NCBI RefSeq assembly: GCF_004916905.1 | Contig: NZ_SDLV01000025.1 | Location: 305,145-369,144, forward strand | Reading direction: 5' to 3' | DNA length: 64,000 nucleotides | From: Chryseobacterium candidae | Lineage (GTDB): Bacteria; Bacteroidota; Bacteroidia; Flavobacteriales; Weeksellaceae | Shown: positions 55,258 through 64,000 of the stretch, one piece after another | How positions within the stretch are numbered: the first letter of the stretch is position 1 | Layout: the number at the start of each line of letters is the position of its first letter | The notes under the pieces: model-generated | The model's input: only the letters and a program-made list of their open reading frames with translations | Told to the model about the DNA's origin: nothing | Database searches by the model: none | Program-made: the position numbers and the translations under genes

Positions 55258-56283
55258 TTAAATACTTTTCAAAAGGTTAATTAATTTTTCATTTTCTGCA
55301 CGGCTTCCTACATTGATCCTGATACAACCCGGAATTGCAGGATCTCTTCTGCTGGTTAAAATCTCTTCTTCAAGCATTTTTCCGTATACATGATCTACAT
55401 TTTCCATTCTGATCAGAAAGAAATTCGCATCCGTTGAAAATACTTTCAAAATACATGTAATCCCTTCAAACTGCTGCTTCAGCCATGTTCTCTCTTCCAG
55501 AATACGGTTTACGTTTTCCTGAAGTCTGTTTTTATCCTCCAGTGTTTTCAGAATAAGTTCCTGGCTAAGAACATTTACATTATAGGGAGCTTTTACGGTA
55601 TTGATAAGGGTGATAATCTCTTCAGACGCATAAGCCATACCTACTCTTGCTCCGGCAATTCCCCACGCTTTGGAAAATGTTTGCAGTATAATCAGATTGG
55701 AATATTGATTCAGAAGTTCAATACTTGATTTTTTTCCGGAAAATTCAATATAAGCTTCATCTACCACTACAATCCCGTTGAAATTCTGAAGATAGAATTC
55801 AATATCATCAATGCTGTTGCCTGTAGGATTATTTGGAGAGCATAGAAAGAATATTTTAAGAGAAGGATCTTCCGCAGCTTTTAAAAATTTCTCTTTTACA
55901 ATCTCGAAGTTTTCATCCAAATCAAGTTTCTGCACTTTATTTTCGTTGATTGCCGCATAGAAACCATACATTGCAAAGGACGGGTTCATCATCAGAATGG
56001 CATCTTTTTTAGGCTCACAGAAGATTTTGATGATAAGGTCTATCAGCTCATCACTGCCGTTTCCTATGGCGATCTGTGAAGGCAGAACCTTTTTAAGCTC
56101 TGCAAGTCTCTTCTTAAGCTTTTTCTGGGTAGAATCCGGGTAACGGTTGCATTCTCCAAAAGGACTTTCATTCGCATCCAGCATAACGGGTGTATTAAAT
56201 TTGTTATTATCCCTGAAACTGATGTAGGGCTGTAATTGTAATATATTGTCTCTTACGAGTGTTTTGATACTGTTATTTTTCAT
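55258..56283 (-). CDS. hisC: Histidinol-phosphate aminotransferase
   Basis: This 341-residue PLP enzyme has [49 protein letters not shown] and the PLP-lysine motif [15 protein letters not shown]. It converts imidazole-acetol phosphate to histidinol phosphate. A 180-bp repeat-bearing gap separates it from hisD. Confidence 0.96.
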   Translation of the reverse strand: MKNNSIKTLVRDNILQLQPYISFRDNNKFNTPVMLDANESPFGECNRYPDSTQKKLKKRLAELKKVLPSQIAIGNGSDELIDLIIKIFCEPKKDAILMMNPSFAMYGFYAAINENKVQKLDLDENFEIVKEKFLKAAEDPSLKIFFLCSPNNPTGNSIDDIEFYLQNFNGIVVVDEAYIEFSGKKSSIELLNQYSNLIILQTFSKAWGIAGARVGMAYASEEIITLINTVKAPYNVNVLSQELILKTLEDKNRLQENVNRILEERTWLKQQFEGITCILKVFSTDANFFLIRMENVDHVYGKMLEEEILTSRRDPAIPGCIRINVGSRAENEKLINLLKSI

Positions 56284-56309
56284 TGTATTGTTTGTTTAAA
56301 ACTATTTTA

Positions 56310-56437
56310 AACCATTAAGATGAATTGAGTTACTAAGGATATTGAAGAAAATATCTTCAGATCTTTATTAAGTAGTGAGTTGAATTTAAATGTATTTGGA
56401 TCTTAACTTTACTTAAACCTTTATTTTCTTAATGGTT
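56310..56437. repeat. Inverted-repeat element in the hisC-hisD gap
   Basis: AACCATTAAG (56310-56319) and CTTAATGGTT (56428-56437) are perfectly complementary ends. An internal hairpin GAAGA...TCTTC is at 56344-56358. The design resembles the gap elements in leuC-leuD and hisD-hisG. Confidence 0.55.
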
Positions 56438-56463
56438 CATTTTTGCGCGCTTTCCAACAATTA

Positions 56464-57738
56464 TCATTTTAATCTTATTGATACTGCATTTTTGTGGGCA
56501 AACAGACCTTCTGCTTCTGCCATGAGTTCTATGGTTTTTCCTAAATTCTGAAGTCCTTCTTTTGAAAGTTGCTGGAATGTTATTTTCTTCACAAAGCTAT
56601 CCAGGGATACTCCGCTGTAATTCTTCGCATAGGCATTGGTAGGAAGTGTGTGATTGGTTCCGCTGGCATAATCTCCAGCACTCTCACAGGAGTAGTTCCC
56701 AAGGAAAACTGATCCCGCATTCTGAACTTCCGGAATATATTTTTCAAAATTACTAATCGCCAGAATAAGGTGCTCCGGAGCATAAAGATTGCTGAACTCA
56801 AGAGCCTCTTTCAGCGTATTGATCAAAATAAAAGAGCTGTTTTTCAGAGCCTGACCTGCAAATTCATTTCTGGGTAATTCTTTGATCTGCTGTTCAACAC
56901 TCTCTATTGTTTTATCAAACACTTTAAGGTCTGTTGTAATAAAAACAACCTGACTATCGCTTCCGTGTTCTGCCTGCGAAAGAAGATCGGCAGCACAAAA
57001 TTCAGGAACAGCCTGTTCATCTGCAATCACAAGAACTTCACTCGGACCGGCAGGCATATCGATCGCAACTCCATAACGCTGGGCATATTCTTTGGCTGCT
57101 ACGACAAACTGATTTCCAGGCCCGAAAATTTTATTGACAGCTGGAATGCACTCTGTTCCGAAAGTCATTGCAGCAACAGCCTGCGCTCCTCCTGTTTTAA
57201 AGATTTCCGAAACCCCGCAAAGTTTTGCTGCATAAAGAATTGCGGGATTAACATTCCCATTCTTATCCGGTGGCGTGCAAAGGACTGTTTCTTTACATCC
57301 GGCAAGATTTGCAGGAACTGCAAGCATCAATACCGTAGAGAACAAAGGAGCAGTTCCTCCCGGAATATAAATTCCAACGCTCTCTACCGCACGGTTTTCA
57401 CGCCAGCAAACAACTCCTTTTGTTGTTTCAATTTTCTGAATTTCCTGTATTTGAGAGGCGTGAAATTTTGAAATATTTTCTTTTGCCTGTTGAATGGCTT
57501 GTTTCAACTCCTTATTAATCTGTTTTTCTGCCTCCAGAATCTCAGCTTCAGAAACTTTTATGCTTTGGGTTTCTGCTTTATCAAATTTTTTATTGAATTC
57601 TATTAAAGCGCTATCTCCTTTTTTTTCAACTTCTGCAAAAATTTCTGTGATAAGTCCTGAAATTTCTTTCTGTTCCAAAACAGGGCGTTTTACCAAGTTT
57701 TTCCAGGTGTCTTTTGTGGGATATCGGTATATTTTCAT
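56464..57738 (-). CDS. hisD: Histidinol dehydrogenase
   Basis: This 424-residue zinc enzyme carries out the last two oxidations to histidine. Landmarks are GIYIPGGTAPLFSTVLMLAVPA, the signature IDMPAGPSEVLVIADEQA, DLLSQAEHGSDSQ with zinc-ligand His, and APEHLI. The length is typical. Confidence 0.96.
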   Translation of the reverse strand: MKIYRYPTKDTWKNLVKRPVLEQKEISGLITEIFAEVEKKGDSALIEFNKKFDKAETQSIKVSEAEILEAEKQINKELKQAIQQAKENISKFHASQIQEIQKIETTKGVVCWRENRAVESVGIYIPGGTAPLFSTVLMLAVPANLAGCKETVLCTPPDKNGNVNPAILYAAKLCGVSEIFKTGGAQAVAAMTFGTECIPAVNKIFGPGNQFVVAAKEYAQRYGVAIDMPAGPSEVLVIADEQAVPEFCAADLLSQAEHGSDSQVVFITTDLKVFDKTIESVEQQIKELPRNEFAGQALKNSSFILINTLKEALEFSNLYAPEHLILAISNFEKYIPEVQNAGSVFLGNYSCESAGDYASGTNHTLPTNAYAKNYSGVSLDSFVKKITFQQLSKEGLQNLGKTIELMAEAEGLFAHKNAVSIRLK

Positions 57739-57762
57739 TGTATTATTTTTAATTGTTTTTTA

Positions 57763-57925
57763 CGTGAAGGCGCAAAGTTTTTAATTCCTATATCTTTTTT
57801 AAGGCGCAAGAAAATCTTAGATTTTCAGCAAGTATGTGAGTATTAAACAGTATTCAATTTTATCGCAGATGAAATCTTTGCACCTTAAAACAGTTTTAAT
57901 TTTTATTCTATTGCGTCTTTGCGTC
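57763..57925. repeat. Inverted-repeat element in the hisD-hisG gap
   Basis: It starts CGTGAAGGCGCAAAG (57763-57777) and ends CTTTGCGTC (57917-57925). The central hairpin GAAAATC-TTA-GATTTTC at 57810-57826 is the same design as in the leuC-leuD gap (7-bp arms identical). Confidence 0.55.
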
Positions 57926-57951
57926 GGCCAACATTAACCATTCTTATTTTT

Positions 57952-58809
57952 TTAAATAACCATTTTATCAATTGGAATGATTAAAATATCCTGTGCTCCA
58001 TTTTCTTTGAGTTCGTCAATCACTTCCCAGAAACGTTCTTCATCAATCACGGAATGAATGCTGCTCCAGCCTTCTTCTGCCAACGGAATCACTGTAGGGC
58101 TTTTTAATACAGGAAGAACTTCTGATACTTTCTGTATTTTTTCATTGGGAACATTCATCAGAATATATTTTGAATTTTTTGCTTTTAACACCGCTTTGAT
58201 TCTGAAGACAAATTTTTCAAGAATCGCCTGTTTTTCAACCGACAATCGAGGTGTTTGAGCCAGCACAGCTTCCGATTTCAGCAGAGTGACGGTTTCTCTT
58301 AATCCGTTTTTGAATAAGGTACTTCCGGAGCTTACTATATCACATATTCCGTCTGCCAAACCGATATTTGGAGCAATTTCTACAGAACCTGAAATAACGT
58401 GAATATCTGAAACAATTCCTTGATTTTCTAAAAAGTTTTTAAGAGTATTGGGATAAGAAGTAGCAATTTTTTTACCCTGAAAATAAGAGAGTTCATCAGT
58501 TTCCACTTCTTTGGGAACTGCCAATGAAACACGGCATTTTGAAAACCCAAGTTTCTGGATTGTTTTGATATTTTTACTTTTCTCAGTCAGAAGATTCTCG
58601 CCTACAATAGCAACATCCACTACTCCATCTTCCAGGTATTGCGGGATGTCTGAATTCCGAAGGTACATGATTTCCATCGGAAAGTTATCTACTGAAACTT
58701 TGAGCTGATCTTTCCCGTTGTTGACGAAGATTCCGCAGTCTTTGAGAAGCTGAAGAGATTCTTCATAAAGCCGTCCGCTTTTTTGGATTGCAATTTTTAA
58801 TTTACTCAT
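57952..58809 (-). CDS. hisG: ATP phosphoribosyltransferase, long form
   Basis: This is the first and feedback-controlled enzyme of histidine synthesis. The start MSKLKIAIQKSGRLYEE (ATG 58807-58809) gives 285 residues. A start eight codons upstream is not family-like. The catalytic part has DVAIVGENLL and the PRPP-binding DIVSSGSTLFKNGL. The C-terminal ~75 residues are the HisG_C regulatory domain (LMNVPNEKIQKV ... NGAQDILIIPI), so HisZ is not required. It is the first structural gene after the attenuator. Confidence 0.96.
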   Translation of the reverse strand: MSKLKIAIQKSGRLYEESLQLLKDCGIFVNNGKDQLKVSVDNFPMEIMYLRNSDIPQYLEDGVVDVAIVGENLLTEKSKNIKTIQKLGFSKCRVSLAVPKEVETDELSYFQGKKIATSYPNTLKNFLENQGIVSDIHVISGSVEIAPNIGLADGICDIVSSGSTLFKNGLRETVTLLKSEAVLAQTPRLSVEKQAILEKFVFRIKAVLKAKNSKYILMNVPNEKIQKVSEVLPVLKSPTVIPLAEEGWSSIHSVIDEERFWEVIDELKENGAQDILIIPIDKMVI

Positions 58810-58880
58810 TTTGCCTTTTTTGGGTCCGAGCAAATAAAAACTGATCTATTGAAATTTCTGAGGAGAATTCAGGAAACAAA

Positions 58881-58908
58881 AAAACCGCCTATTTACTCAG
58901 ACGGTTTT
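58881..58908 (-). terminator. Attenuator terminator of the his operon
   Basis: On the minus strand AAAACCGTCT pairs with AGGCGGTTTT (one G-U pair) and is followed by T's. It lies between the leader peptide gene and hisG. Its left arm can alternatively pair with AGACGG at 58949-58954. Confidence 0.85.
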
Positions 58909-58948
58909 AATTATTTTGATTTTAGCACATACTTATTATCAATCAATT

Positions 58949-58954
58949 CCGTCT
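58949..58954 (-). promoter_or_regulatory. Antiterminator arm of the his attenuator
   Basis: On the minus strand AGACGG overlaps the leader peptide stop codon. It is complementary to CCGTCT in the left arm of the terminator, so ribosome position on the His codons can switch structures. Confidence 0.7.
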
Positions 58955-59003
58955 AACAGAGATGATGATGATAATGATGTAATGCTAAAAAAGTTGGTTT
59001 CAT
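58953..59003 (-). CDS. hisL: His operon leader peptide
   Basis: A 16-codon frame, ATG at 59001-59003 to TAG at 58953-58955, encodes MKPTFLALHHYHHHLC. It has five His codons within a six-codon stretch. It is located ~150 nt upstream of hisG and directly before mutually exclusive hairpins. This is the hallmark of ribosome-mediated attenuation: stalling on His codons when charged tRNA-His is scarce would favour the antiterminator. The symbol follows the enteric naming by analogy. Confidence 0.88.
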   Translation of the reverse strand: MKPTFLALHHYHHHLC

Positions 59004-59055
59004 TGTTTGAATTATGATGCAAATGTAGGATTTATTTTTAAAATGCAAAGTTTTT

Positions 59056-60153
59056 TTAAATTAATTTTTGATAAAAATTCATCAGCTGCTTTGCAATGGG
59101 TTCGTCATTAAACTTCTGAACAAACTCGAAACCCTTTTCCTCACGGCGTTTTCTCTCAGATTCATTTTCCCAGAGAAATTTTAATTTGGCCCGGATATCA
59201 AGATCGTTCTCAGGATTCACATACACAGAGTCTTTTCCACCTGCTTCAGGCAGACAACTGGTATTGCTGGTAACGACCACAGTTTTGGAGAAAAGAGCTT
59301 CAATAACCGGGATTCCGAAGCCTTCAAAGAAGCTTGGATAGACAAAAATATCTGCCAGTTTATAGAGGCAAGCCAGCTCATCCATAGAAACTCCTTCCAG
59401 GAAAAGCACCTGTTTTTCCATTTTATTCTTTTTCAGGAAACTTTCTATTTTCTGGTAATATTTGGTCTTTCTTCCTACGACTACAAGAGGAATTCCTGTA
59501 CCGTTGACTGCTTTTACAACATTTAAAAGGTTCTTACGGTCTTCGATAGTTCCAACATTCAACACAAACCTTTCCGGAAGCTTAAATTTCTCTTTGACAG
59601 CTTCCATTAATTCCGGAGACTGCTGCTCTTTGAAAGCATGATGACATCCCTGATAAATGACTTCAATCTTTGTCTCAGGAACTTTTAAATACCGGATAAT
59701 ATCTCTTTTGGTCTGTTCTGAAATAGCAATAATTTTGTCAGCGGTGTCAGCCGCTTTTTTGAATTTCCAGAAATGAATCTTTCTATCAAAAAAAGAATAA
59801 TACTGGGGATATCTTACAAAGATCAGATCATGAATGGTAACAACCTTTTTAATAGGTTTTGAATCCCATTTCAGAGGAAGCTCACCAGATAATCCATGGA
59901 AAATATCAGCACCTTGCTTCTGGGCATCTTTACCCATTTTTAACTGGCGGGAAAGGTTTCCTTTTGAGGTTTCAATAAATTGAACATTCGGGTGTTCCAG
60001 AATATCTTTCCCACGCTCCGATTTGTTTTTGTTGAGTAACAGATATTCATTGTCCGGTTCGTATTCTGAAAGGATTCTTACAAGATCCCTCGAGTAATTT
60101 CCAAGACCGGATGTATTGTGGAAAAACCGTTTTGCATCAAAGGCAATCTTCAT
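59056..60153 (-). CDS. Glycosyltransferase family 4 protein
   Basis: This 365-residue GT-B fold enzyme has an N-terminal domain opening MKIAFDAKRFFHNTSGLGNY and a C-terminal domain with VGTIEDRKNLLNVVKA and the donor-binding E-x7-E motif FEGFGIPVIEALF. It adds a sugar from a nucleotide donor. Its start overlaps the deacetylase stop by 4 nt, and it is the last gene of an envelope-glycan operon. The sugar specificity is unknown. Confidence 0.9.
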   Translation of the reverse strand: MKIAFDAKRFFHNTSGLGNYSRDLVRILSEYEPDNEYLLLNKNKSERGKDILEHPNVQFIETSKGNLSRQLKMGKDAQKQGADIFHGLSGELPLKWDSKPIKKVVTIHDLIFVRYPQYYSFFDRKIHFWKFKKAADTADKIIAISEQTKRDIIRYLKVPETKIEVIYQGCHHAFKEQQSPELMEAVKEKFKLPERFVLNVGTIEDRKNLLNVVKAVNGTGIPLVVVGRKTKYYQKIESFLKKNKMEKQVLFLEGVSMDELACLYKLADIFVYPSFFEGFGIPVIEALFSKTVVVTSNTSCLPEAGGKDSVYVNPENDLDIRAKLKFLWENESERKRREEKGFEFVQKFNDEPIAKQLMNFYQKLI

Positions 60154-60926
60154 CGTTGTATCTGTTTTTGAAATTCCTGAAATGTACCAAATGGATGTCC
60201 TTTTTCTTTCAGCCAGCCTACAAACGAATCAAATCTTTCCACCATATCTTTTCCTGAGTTTTTTACCGTAAATCCAGGAAGTTTAAAGGCTTCATCTTTA
60301 ATTTCTGCAAATTCCCACGGGTGGAAATAAATGTTCAGATACTGATCTTTTTTCAGACAGTCCGAAGCCAGTTTCCTGTAGAAAAATAAAGGAAAATTGT
60401 GAAAACTTAACCAGAATAAAGGAATTCTGAAATTAGGAGAAACCGATGCCGGAACCTGCGTTACATTTCCTTCTTTGAAATAGGTTCTGGATACTTTTAA
60501 ATTATTATATCGTCCCGGCAAAAATGTCGGATTGATGGATGAATTGTAAGAATATCCTGCTTTTTCTACTTCTTTTTCGTCTACAGGCATCATTCTCGGC
60601 ATTCTTAATCCGGTAACCTTTGTGGAGAATAATTCTTCCAGCCTTTCTCTTGATTCTTTGAGGTGTTTGTCTTCAAATTCTGAATGAAACCAGGTGTGAG
60701 AAGCCAGCTCATGGCCTTCCTGTAATAACCTTTCAATAAGATGTCTGCTGTTTTCTGCAAAAACTACCGTGGAAAAAAAAGTAGCTTTAGCGTTATGTTT
60801 TTTAAGGATGTCAAGTATTCTTTCTAATCCTGTCTGTGAAATTGAAATCTGCTTTTCAAAGGGAATTTCACCCTTATATTCTAATGGCATATCAAATTCT
60901 TCAATGTCAAAACTCAATAAAACCAT
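60150..60926 (-). CDS. Polysaccharide deacetylase family protein
   Basis: This 258-residue NodB-type enzyme has LLSFDIEEFD with the metal-binding Asp, ATFFSTVVFAE and the His motif GHELASHTWFH. A later FHPWEF provides another active-site His. There is no signal peptide, so it probably acts in the cytoplasm on a lipid-linked sugar. Between two glycosyltransferases in an operon, it likely trims an N-acetyl group on the same glycan. Confidence 0.88.
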   Translation of the reverse strand: MVLLSFDIEEFDMPLEYKGEIPFEKQISISQTGLERILDILKKHNAKATFFSTVVFAENSRHLIERLLQEGHELASHTWFHSEFEDKHLKESRERLEELFSTKVTGLRMPRMMPVDEKEVEKAGYSYNSSINPTFLPGRYNNLKVSRTYFKEGNVTQVPASVSPNFRIPLFWLSFHNFPLFFYRKLASDCLKKDQYLNIYFHPWEFAEIKDEAFKLPGFTVKNSGKDMVERFDSFVGWLKEKGHPFGTFQEFQKQIQR

Positions 60927-60927
60927 T

Positions 60928-61857
60928 TTAAAAATTTTTGTTTTTAATAATATAATTAGGTCTGTTTTTCACCTGTTTGAATATTTTACCTAAATAAATC
61001 CCCATAATTCCGAGGATAATCAGCTGAAGTCCTCCAAAGAAAACAATGGTCATAATCAATGATGCCCATCCCGAAATCTCCGTTTTTGCAATAAATGAAT
61101 GAATAACGTATGCTCCATATCCAATGACTGAAAGCGCAGAGAATAAAAATCCCAGATATGCAGCCAGATAAAGAGGTTTCACGCTGAAAGCTGTGATTCC
61201 CGTGAAGGCAAAAGTAAACATTTTTTTAAGGTTGTAACTGCTTTTCCCTGAAAGTCTTTCTGCTGCAGTAAAGTCGATTCCTGTTTGTTTGAAACCCATC
61301 CAGCTCGTTAATCCTCTGAGGAACAGATCGTCTTCATTGAAGTTTCTCATGACTTCAACAGCGCTTGCATCCAACAGTCTGAAATCTGAGCCGCCACCTT
61401 TCGTTAAATTAACGTCCGACAGACTTGATAAAAGTTTATAAAATAAGTCTGATGTTTTTCTTTTAAAAAAAGAAATCTCCTTAGGATACGTTCTATAGGT
61501 AAAAACTACATCATATCCTTCTTCCCATTTCTTAATCATTTCCGGAATAATCTCCGGCGGATGCTGAAGATCTCCATCCATAGAAATGACTGCATTTCCG
61601 CGGGCACTGTCCATTCCTGCTTTTACAGCCGGCTGGTGTCCGAAATTACGGGAAAATTCGATGAATTTCACTTCATCATATTGTCTGGAAAGTTCTTCTA
61701 ATTTTTGCTGCGTATTGTCTCTGCTGCCATCATTGACAAATATGATTTCAAAGTCATAATTGTTCAAACCATCAAAAACTTCTTTAATTTTCTGATGGAT
61801 CATAGCGACATTTCCCTCTTCGTTATAGGCAGGAATTACAATTGAAATTTTCTTCAT
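60928..61857 (-). CDS. Glycosyltransferase family 2 with C-terminal membrane helices
   Basis: This 309-residue GT-A enzyme resembles dolichol-/undecaprenyl-phosphate sugar transferases (DPM1/GtrB). Landmarks are SIVIPAYNEEGNV, IIFVNDGSRDNT, ISMDGDLQHPPE (the DxD-type metal site) and GGGSDFRLLD. Two membrane helices lie at ~228-260 and ~268-295. It probably makes an undecaprenyl-phosphate sugar that feeds the GT87-like enzyme next door. Confidence 0.9.
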   Translation of the reverse strand: MKKISIVIPAYNEEGNVAMIHQKIKEVFDGLNNYDFEIIFVNDGSRDNTQQKLEELSRQYDEVKFIEFSRNFGHQPAVKAGMDSARGNAVISMDGDLQHPPEIIPEMIKKWEEGYDVVFTYRTYPKEISFFKRKTSDLFYKLLSSLSDVNLTKGGGSDFRLLDASAVEVMRNFNEDDLFLRGLTSWMGFKQTGIDFTAAERLSGKSSYNLKKMFTFAFTGITAFSVKPLYLAAYLGFLFSALSVIGYGAYVIHSFIAKTEISGWASLIMTIVFFGGLQLIILGIMGIYLGKIFKQVKNRPNYIIKNKNF

Positions 61858-61862
61858 ATGTA

Positions 61863-63032
61863 TTAATTCAGGCTGTAATTTTTCTCAAAATCTTTAGTCA
61901 GAAGTTCATAAGTTACTCTCAACCAGATTACAATACAAGGTACGGCTTTTAATGAATATTTGATGATATAATTCTCTTTTACAAATTTCGGGAACAGATC
62001 CGAAGTGGAGAAACATGTGAAAATAATGACAAAAACCAGTAATCCAATAATCAATGGTGTTCTTTCTTTCTGAAGGAAAAACCAGATCAGCACGCCTACC
62101 ACCGCAATAATATACGTTGGAGATTCTGAACTGGAGCTGAACAATACTAAAAACAGTAATGTGGAAGCCAGAATCATCAGTTGGAAAGCATAGTGCTTAT
62201 ATTGCTTAATTCTGATGTATGGCAAAGCAAAAAGCGGTAATCCGCCTGCTAAAAATACAAGATTTGAAATGGATGCATCTCCTAAAATTCTTCTTACAAA
62301 TCCCATCAAAGAGATGTCCTGCATATTTCCCAGCACCTGATTTTCATTATTCTTCTCTACAATAGACTGAAACCAGTCTGAATAACACTGAATCACAAAC
62401 TGTGGACTTGAATAGGCCATCGGAAGGACGAAAAACAATAGAGCAATAGCAACTCCTGAAAGAATAAATTTGGTTTTGTTTTTAATAAAGAAAAACTGTG
62501 TCAATCCTACAATTCCGTAGATTTTCACGAATATTCCTATTAAAATTGCAGTTACAGATTTCACTTCTTTTCTTTCGTAAATATACACTGCAGACAACAG
62601 CAAAAGACCTGTGAGTGCTACATTGAACTGCAGACTTAAAGCAGCAGTAATATATTCCTGAAGACAAAGCAAACCAAAGATTGCTTTTTTGCTGTCTGAA
62701 AAGGGCAGTTTATAAATTCCGTAGATAAAGATGAAAGTATTGGCAATATTCCAAAGTGAAATTCCAAGCCAATCCGGCATCATGGCAAATGGAGCTATCA
62801 ACGCACTGAAAAATACCCCATAATGGTTCAGATCAAAATAAAGATCAGGATAATGGATAAACAGGTTTTTCTGATGAATTGTATTAAAGAATACATTTTT
62901 AAAAATCAGATAATTATTAATCGCATAATCTCCTCTCAGGTATTTGGAAATTGCTGTAACAACGGATATAATAAGATAAACCCCAAATATGTATTTAGGG
63001 TTTAATAATATTTTAAGAAATTTTTCTTTCAA
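61863..63032 (-). CDS. Polytopic membrane glycosyltransferase (GT87/DUF2029-like)
   Basis: This 389-residue protein has about ten hydrophobic helices. A periplasmic N-terminal loop contains IHYPDLYFDLNHYGVFFS, typical of GT-C enzymes that use polyprenyl-phosphate sugars. It is predicted to transfer sugars on the outer face of the inner membrane. Its gap to dapD is 29 bp, so the glycan genes are probably transcribed from the dapD promoter. Confidence 0.8.
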   Translation of the reverse strand: MKEKFLKILLNPKYIFGVYLIISVVTAISKYLRGDYAINNYLIFKNVFFNTIHQKNLFIHYPDLYFDLNHYGVFFSALIAPFAMMPDWLGISLWNIANTFIFIYGIYKLPFSDSKKAIFGLLCLQEYITAALSLQFNVALTGLLLLSAVYIYERKEVKSVTAILIGIFVKIYGIVGLTQFFFIKNKTKFILSGVAIALLFFVLPMAYSSPQFVIQCYSDWFQSIVEKNNENQVLGNMQDISLMGFVRRILGDASISNLVFLAGGLPLFALPYIRIKQYKHYAFQLMILASTLLFLVLFSSSSESPTYIIAVVGVLIWFFLQKERTPLIIGLLVFVIIFTCFSTSDLFPKFVKENYIIKYSLKAVPCIVIWLRVTYELLTKDFEKNYSLN

Positions 63033-63061
63033 GATTGTTGTATTAGATTAAAATAGTAATC

Positions 63062-63874
63062 TTACACCGCTACATTATTATCTCTCAGTGCATCATTCAG
63101 AGATGTCTTCTTATCGGTAGATTCTTTTCTCTGACCGATGATCAGTGCACATGGAACCTGATATTCTCCAGCAGGATACTGTTTTGTATAGCTTCCAGGG
63201 ATTACTACTGAACGTGCAGGAACTCTTCCTTTGATTTCAACAGGAGTATTTCCTGTAACGTCGATAATTTTTGTAGAAGCGGTTAATACTACATTGGCAC
63301 CCAATACGGCTTCTTTTTCTACGTGAACTCCTTCTACAACGATACATCTTGAACCGATAAAGCAGTCATCTTCAATGATTACCGGAGCAGCCTGTAAAGG
63401 TTCCAATACACCCCCAATACCAACACCACCACTCAGGTGAACGTTTTTACCGATCTGTGCACAGCTTCCTACTGTAGCCCAGGTATCTACCATTGTTCCC
63501 GAATCTACATAAGCACCAATATTCACATAAGAAGGCATCATAATTACTCCCGGAGCAATGTAAGCTCCTTCTCTCGCTACTGCATGTGGTACAACTCTCA
63601 CCCCTTTTTCAGCATAACCTCTCTTCAAAGGCATTTTATCATGAAATTCAAACGGACCTACTTCAATCGTTTCCATTTTCTGGATCGGAAAATACATTAC
63701 TACAGCTTTTTTCACCCATTCATTTACCTGCCATCCGTTTTCTGTAGGTTCTGCAGTACGAAGTTCCCCTTTATCAACTAAAGAAATAACTTCTCTGATT
63801 GCCTTCTGGCTGTCTTCATTCTGCAATAATTCTCTGTTGTCCCAGATATTTTCAATAGTTTGTTGTAATGACAT
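63062..63874 (-). CDS. dapD: Tetrahydrodipicolinate N-succinyltransferase
   Basis: This 270-residue enzyme transfers a succinyl group in the succinylase branch of lysine/diaminopimelate synthesis. The N-terminal helical part is followed by left-handed beta-helix hexapeptides (GAYIAPGVIMMPSYVNIGAY, GGVGIGGVLEPLQAAP) and a C-terminal domain ending in DALRDNNVAV. It links peptidoglycan precursor supply to the downstream envelope-glycan genes. Confidence 0.96.
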   Translation of the reverse strand: MSLQQTIENIWDNRELLQNEDSQKAIREVISLVDKGELRTAEPTENGWQVNEWVKKAVVMYFPIQKMETIEVGPFEFHDKMPLKRGYAEKGVRVVPHAVAREGAYIAPGVIMMPSYVNIGAYVDSGTMVDTWATVGSCAQIGKNVHLSGGVGIGGVLEPLQAAPVIIEDDCFIGSRCIVVEGVHVEKEAVLGANVVLTASTKIIDVTGNTPVEIKGRVPARSVVIPGSYTKQYPAGEYQVPCALIIGQRKESTDKKTSLNDALRDNNVAV

Positions 63875-63911
63875 GTTTCTTATTTAAATTAGTTTGAAAA
63901 ATTATACTGCC

Positions 63912-63919
63912 CAAAGATA
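63912..63919 (-). promoter_or_regulatory. -7 promoter motif for dapD
   Basis: On the minus strand this reads TATCTTTG, 37 bp upstream of the dapD ATG. Confidence 0.55.
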
Positions 63920-64000
63920 CAAAAAAGTTCAGCAAAACTGTTTTTAACATTGTGTGACTAGTCCTAAAATAGGTTGACATAAAATTAGACAATATTTAAT

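Noticed and set aside
1..64000. tRNA, rRNA, CRISPR, prophage or full insertion sequence
   Set aside because: No cloverleaf, rRNA, repeat-spacer array, phage structural gene or transposase was seen on reading both strands.

Overview
The window looks like a chromosomal segment of a Bacteroidota bacterium of the class Flavobacteriia, most probably Chryseobacterium or a close Weeksellaceae relative. The basis is low GC, very AT-rich intergenic DNA, promoters with the Bacteroidetes -7 motif TAnnTTTG, type IX secretion (T9SS) C-terminal sorting tails on several secreted enzymes, lipoproteins with acidic export signals, and the gene families present. No rRNA, tRNA, CRISPR array, prophage or complete insertion sequence was recognised.

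Layout. 1-860 is a truncated rRNA pseudouridine synthase. 962-2008 is aroB. 2284-6757 is a tandem array of five outer-membrane beta-barrel genes, the fourth of them decayed; each copy is preceded by a -24/-12 (sigma-54-like) promoter. A secreted glycerophosphodiesterase follows, then purF and purC separated by a broken four-helix-bundle (IVP-type) gene bracketed by inverted arrays of 7-bp repeats. Next come a DUF3307 membrane protein and a SatD-type regulator, whose promoter carries three 20-bp palindromes at an exact 29-bp period. 12413-23236 holds a secreted endonuclease I, an acyl-CoA dehydrogenase, DinB, a large secreted metalloprotease, a TNT-like toxin lipoprotein with a small zinc-ribbon-like partner, a MazG-like pyrophosphohydrolase, a thioredoxin-like protein, a DUF4230 protein and a small disordered protein.

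23334-27836 is the leucine operon leuA-leuC-leuD-leuB. 27985-31943 holds a helical-repeat protein, an M19 dipeptidase and a DUF4932 putative metalloprotease. thrS and infC (infC starting at AUA) are separated from rpmI-rplT by about 10 kb of accessory genes: two lipoproteins, a secreted protein, a NarL-type two-component system, a WG/Sel1-repeat protein, a small membrane protein and an alpha/beta hydrolase. Three tandem M28 peptidases with T9SS tails and an S41 peptidase follow. 51526-58809 is the complete histidine operon hisGDCBHAF-IE, preceded by a well-formed attenuator with a His-rich leader peptide. 59056-63874 is dapD followed by four envelope-glycan genes.

The metabolic operons (aro, pur, leu, his, dap) are ordinary in content. 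The unusual material lies in regulation and small elements: the sigma-54-like outer-membrane array, the SatD operator triplet, the his attenuator, the AUA-started infC, the TNT-like toxin pair, the heptad-flanked IVP cassette, and a set of non-coding inverted-repeat elements sitting inside operon gaps.
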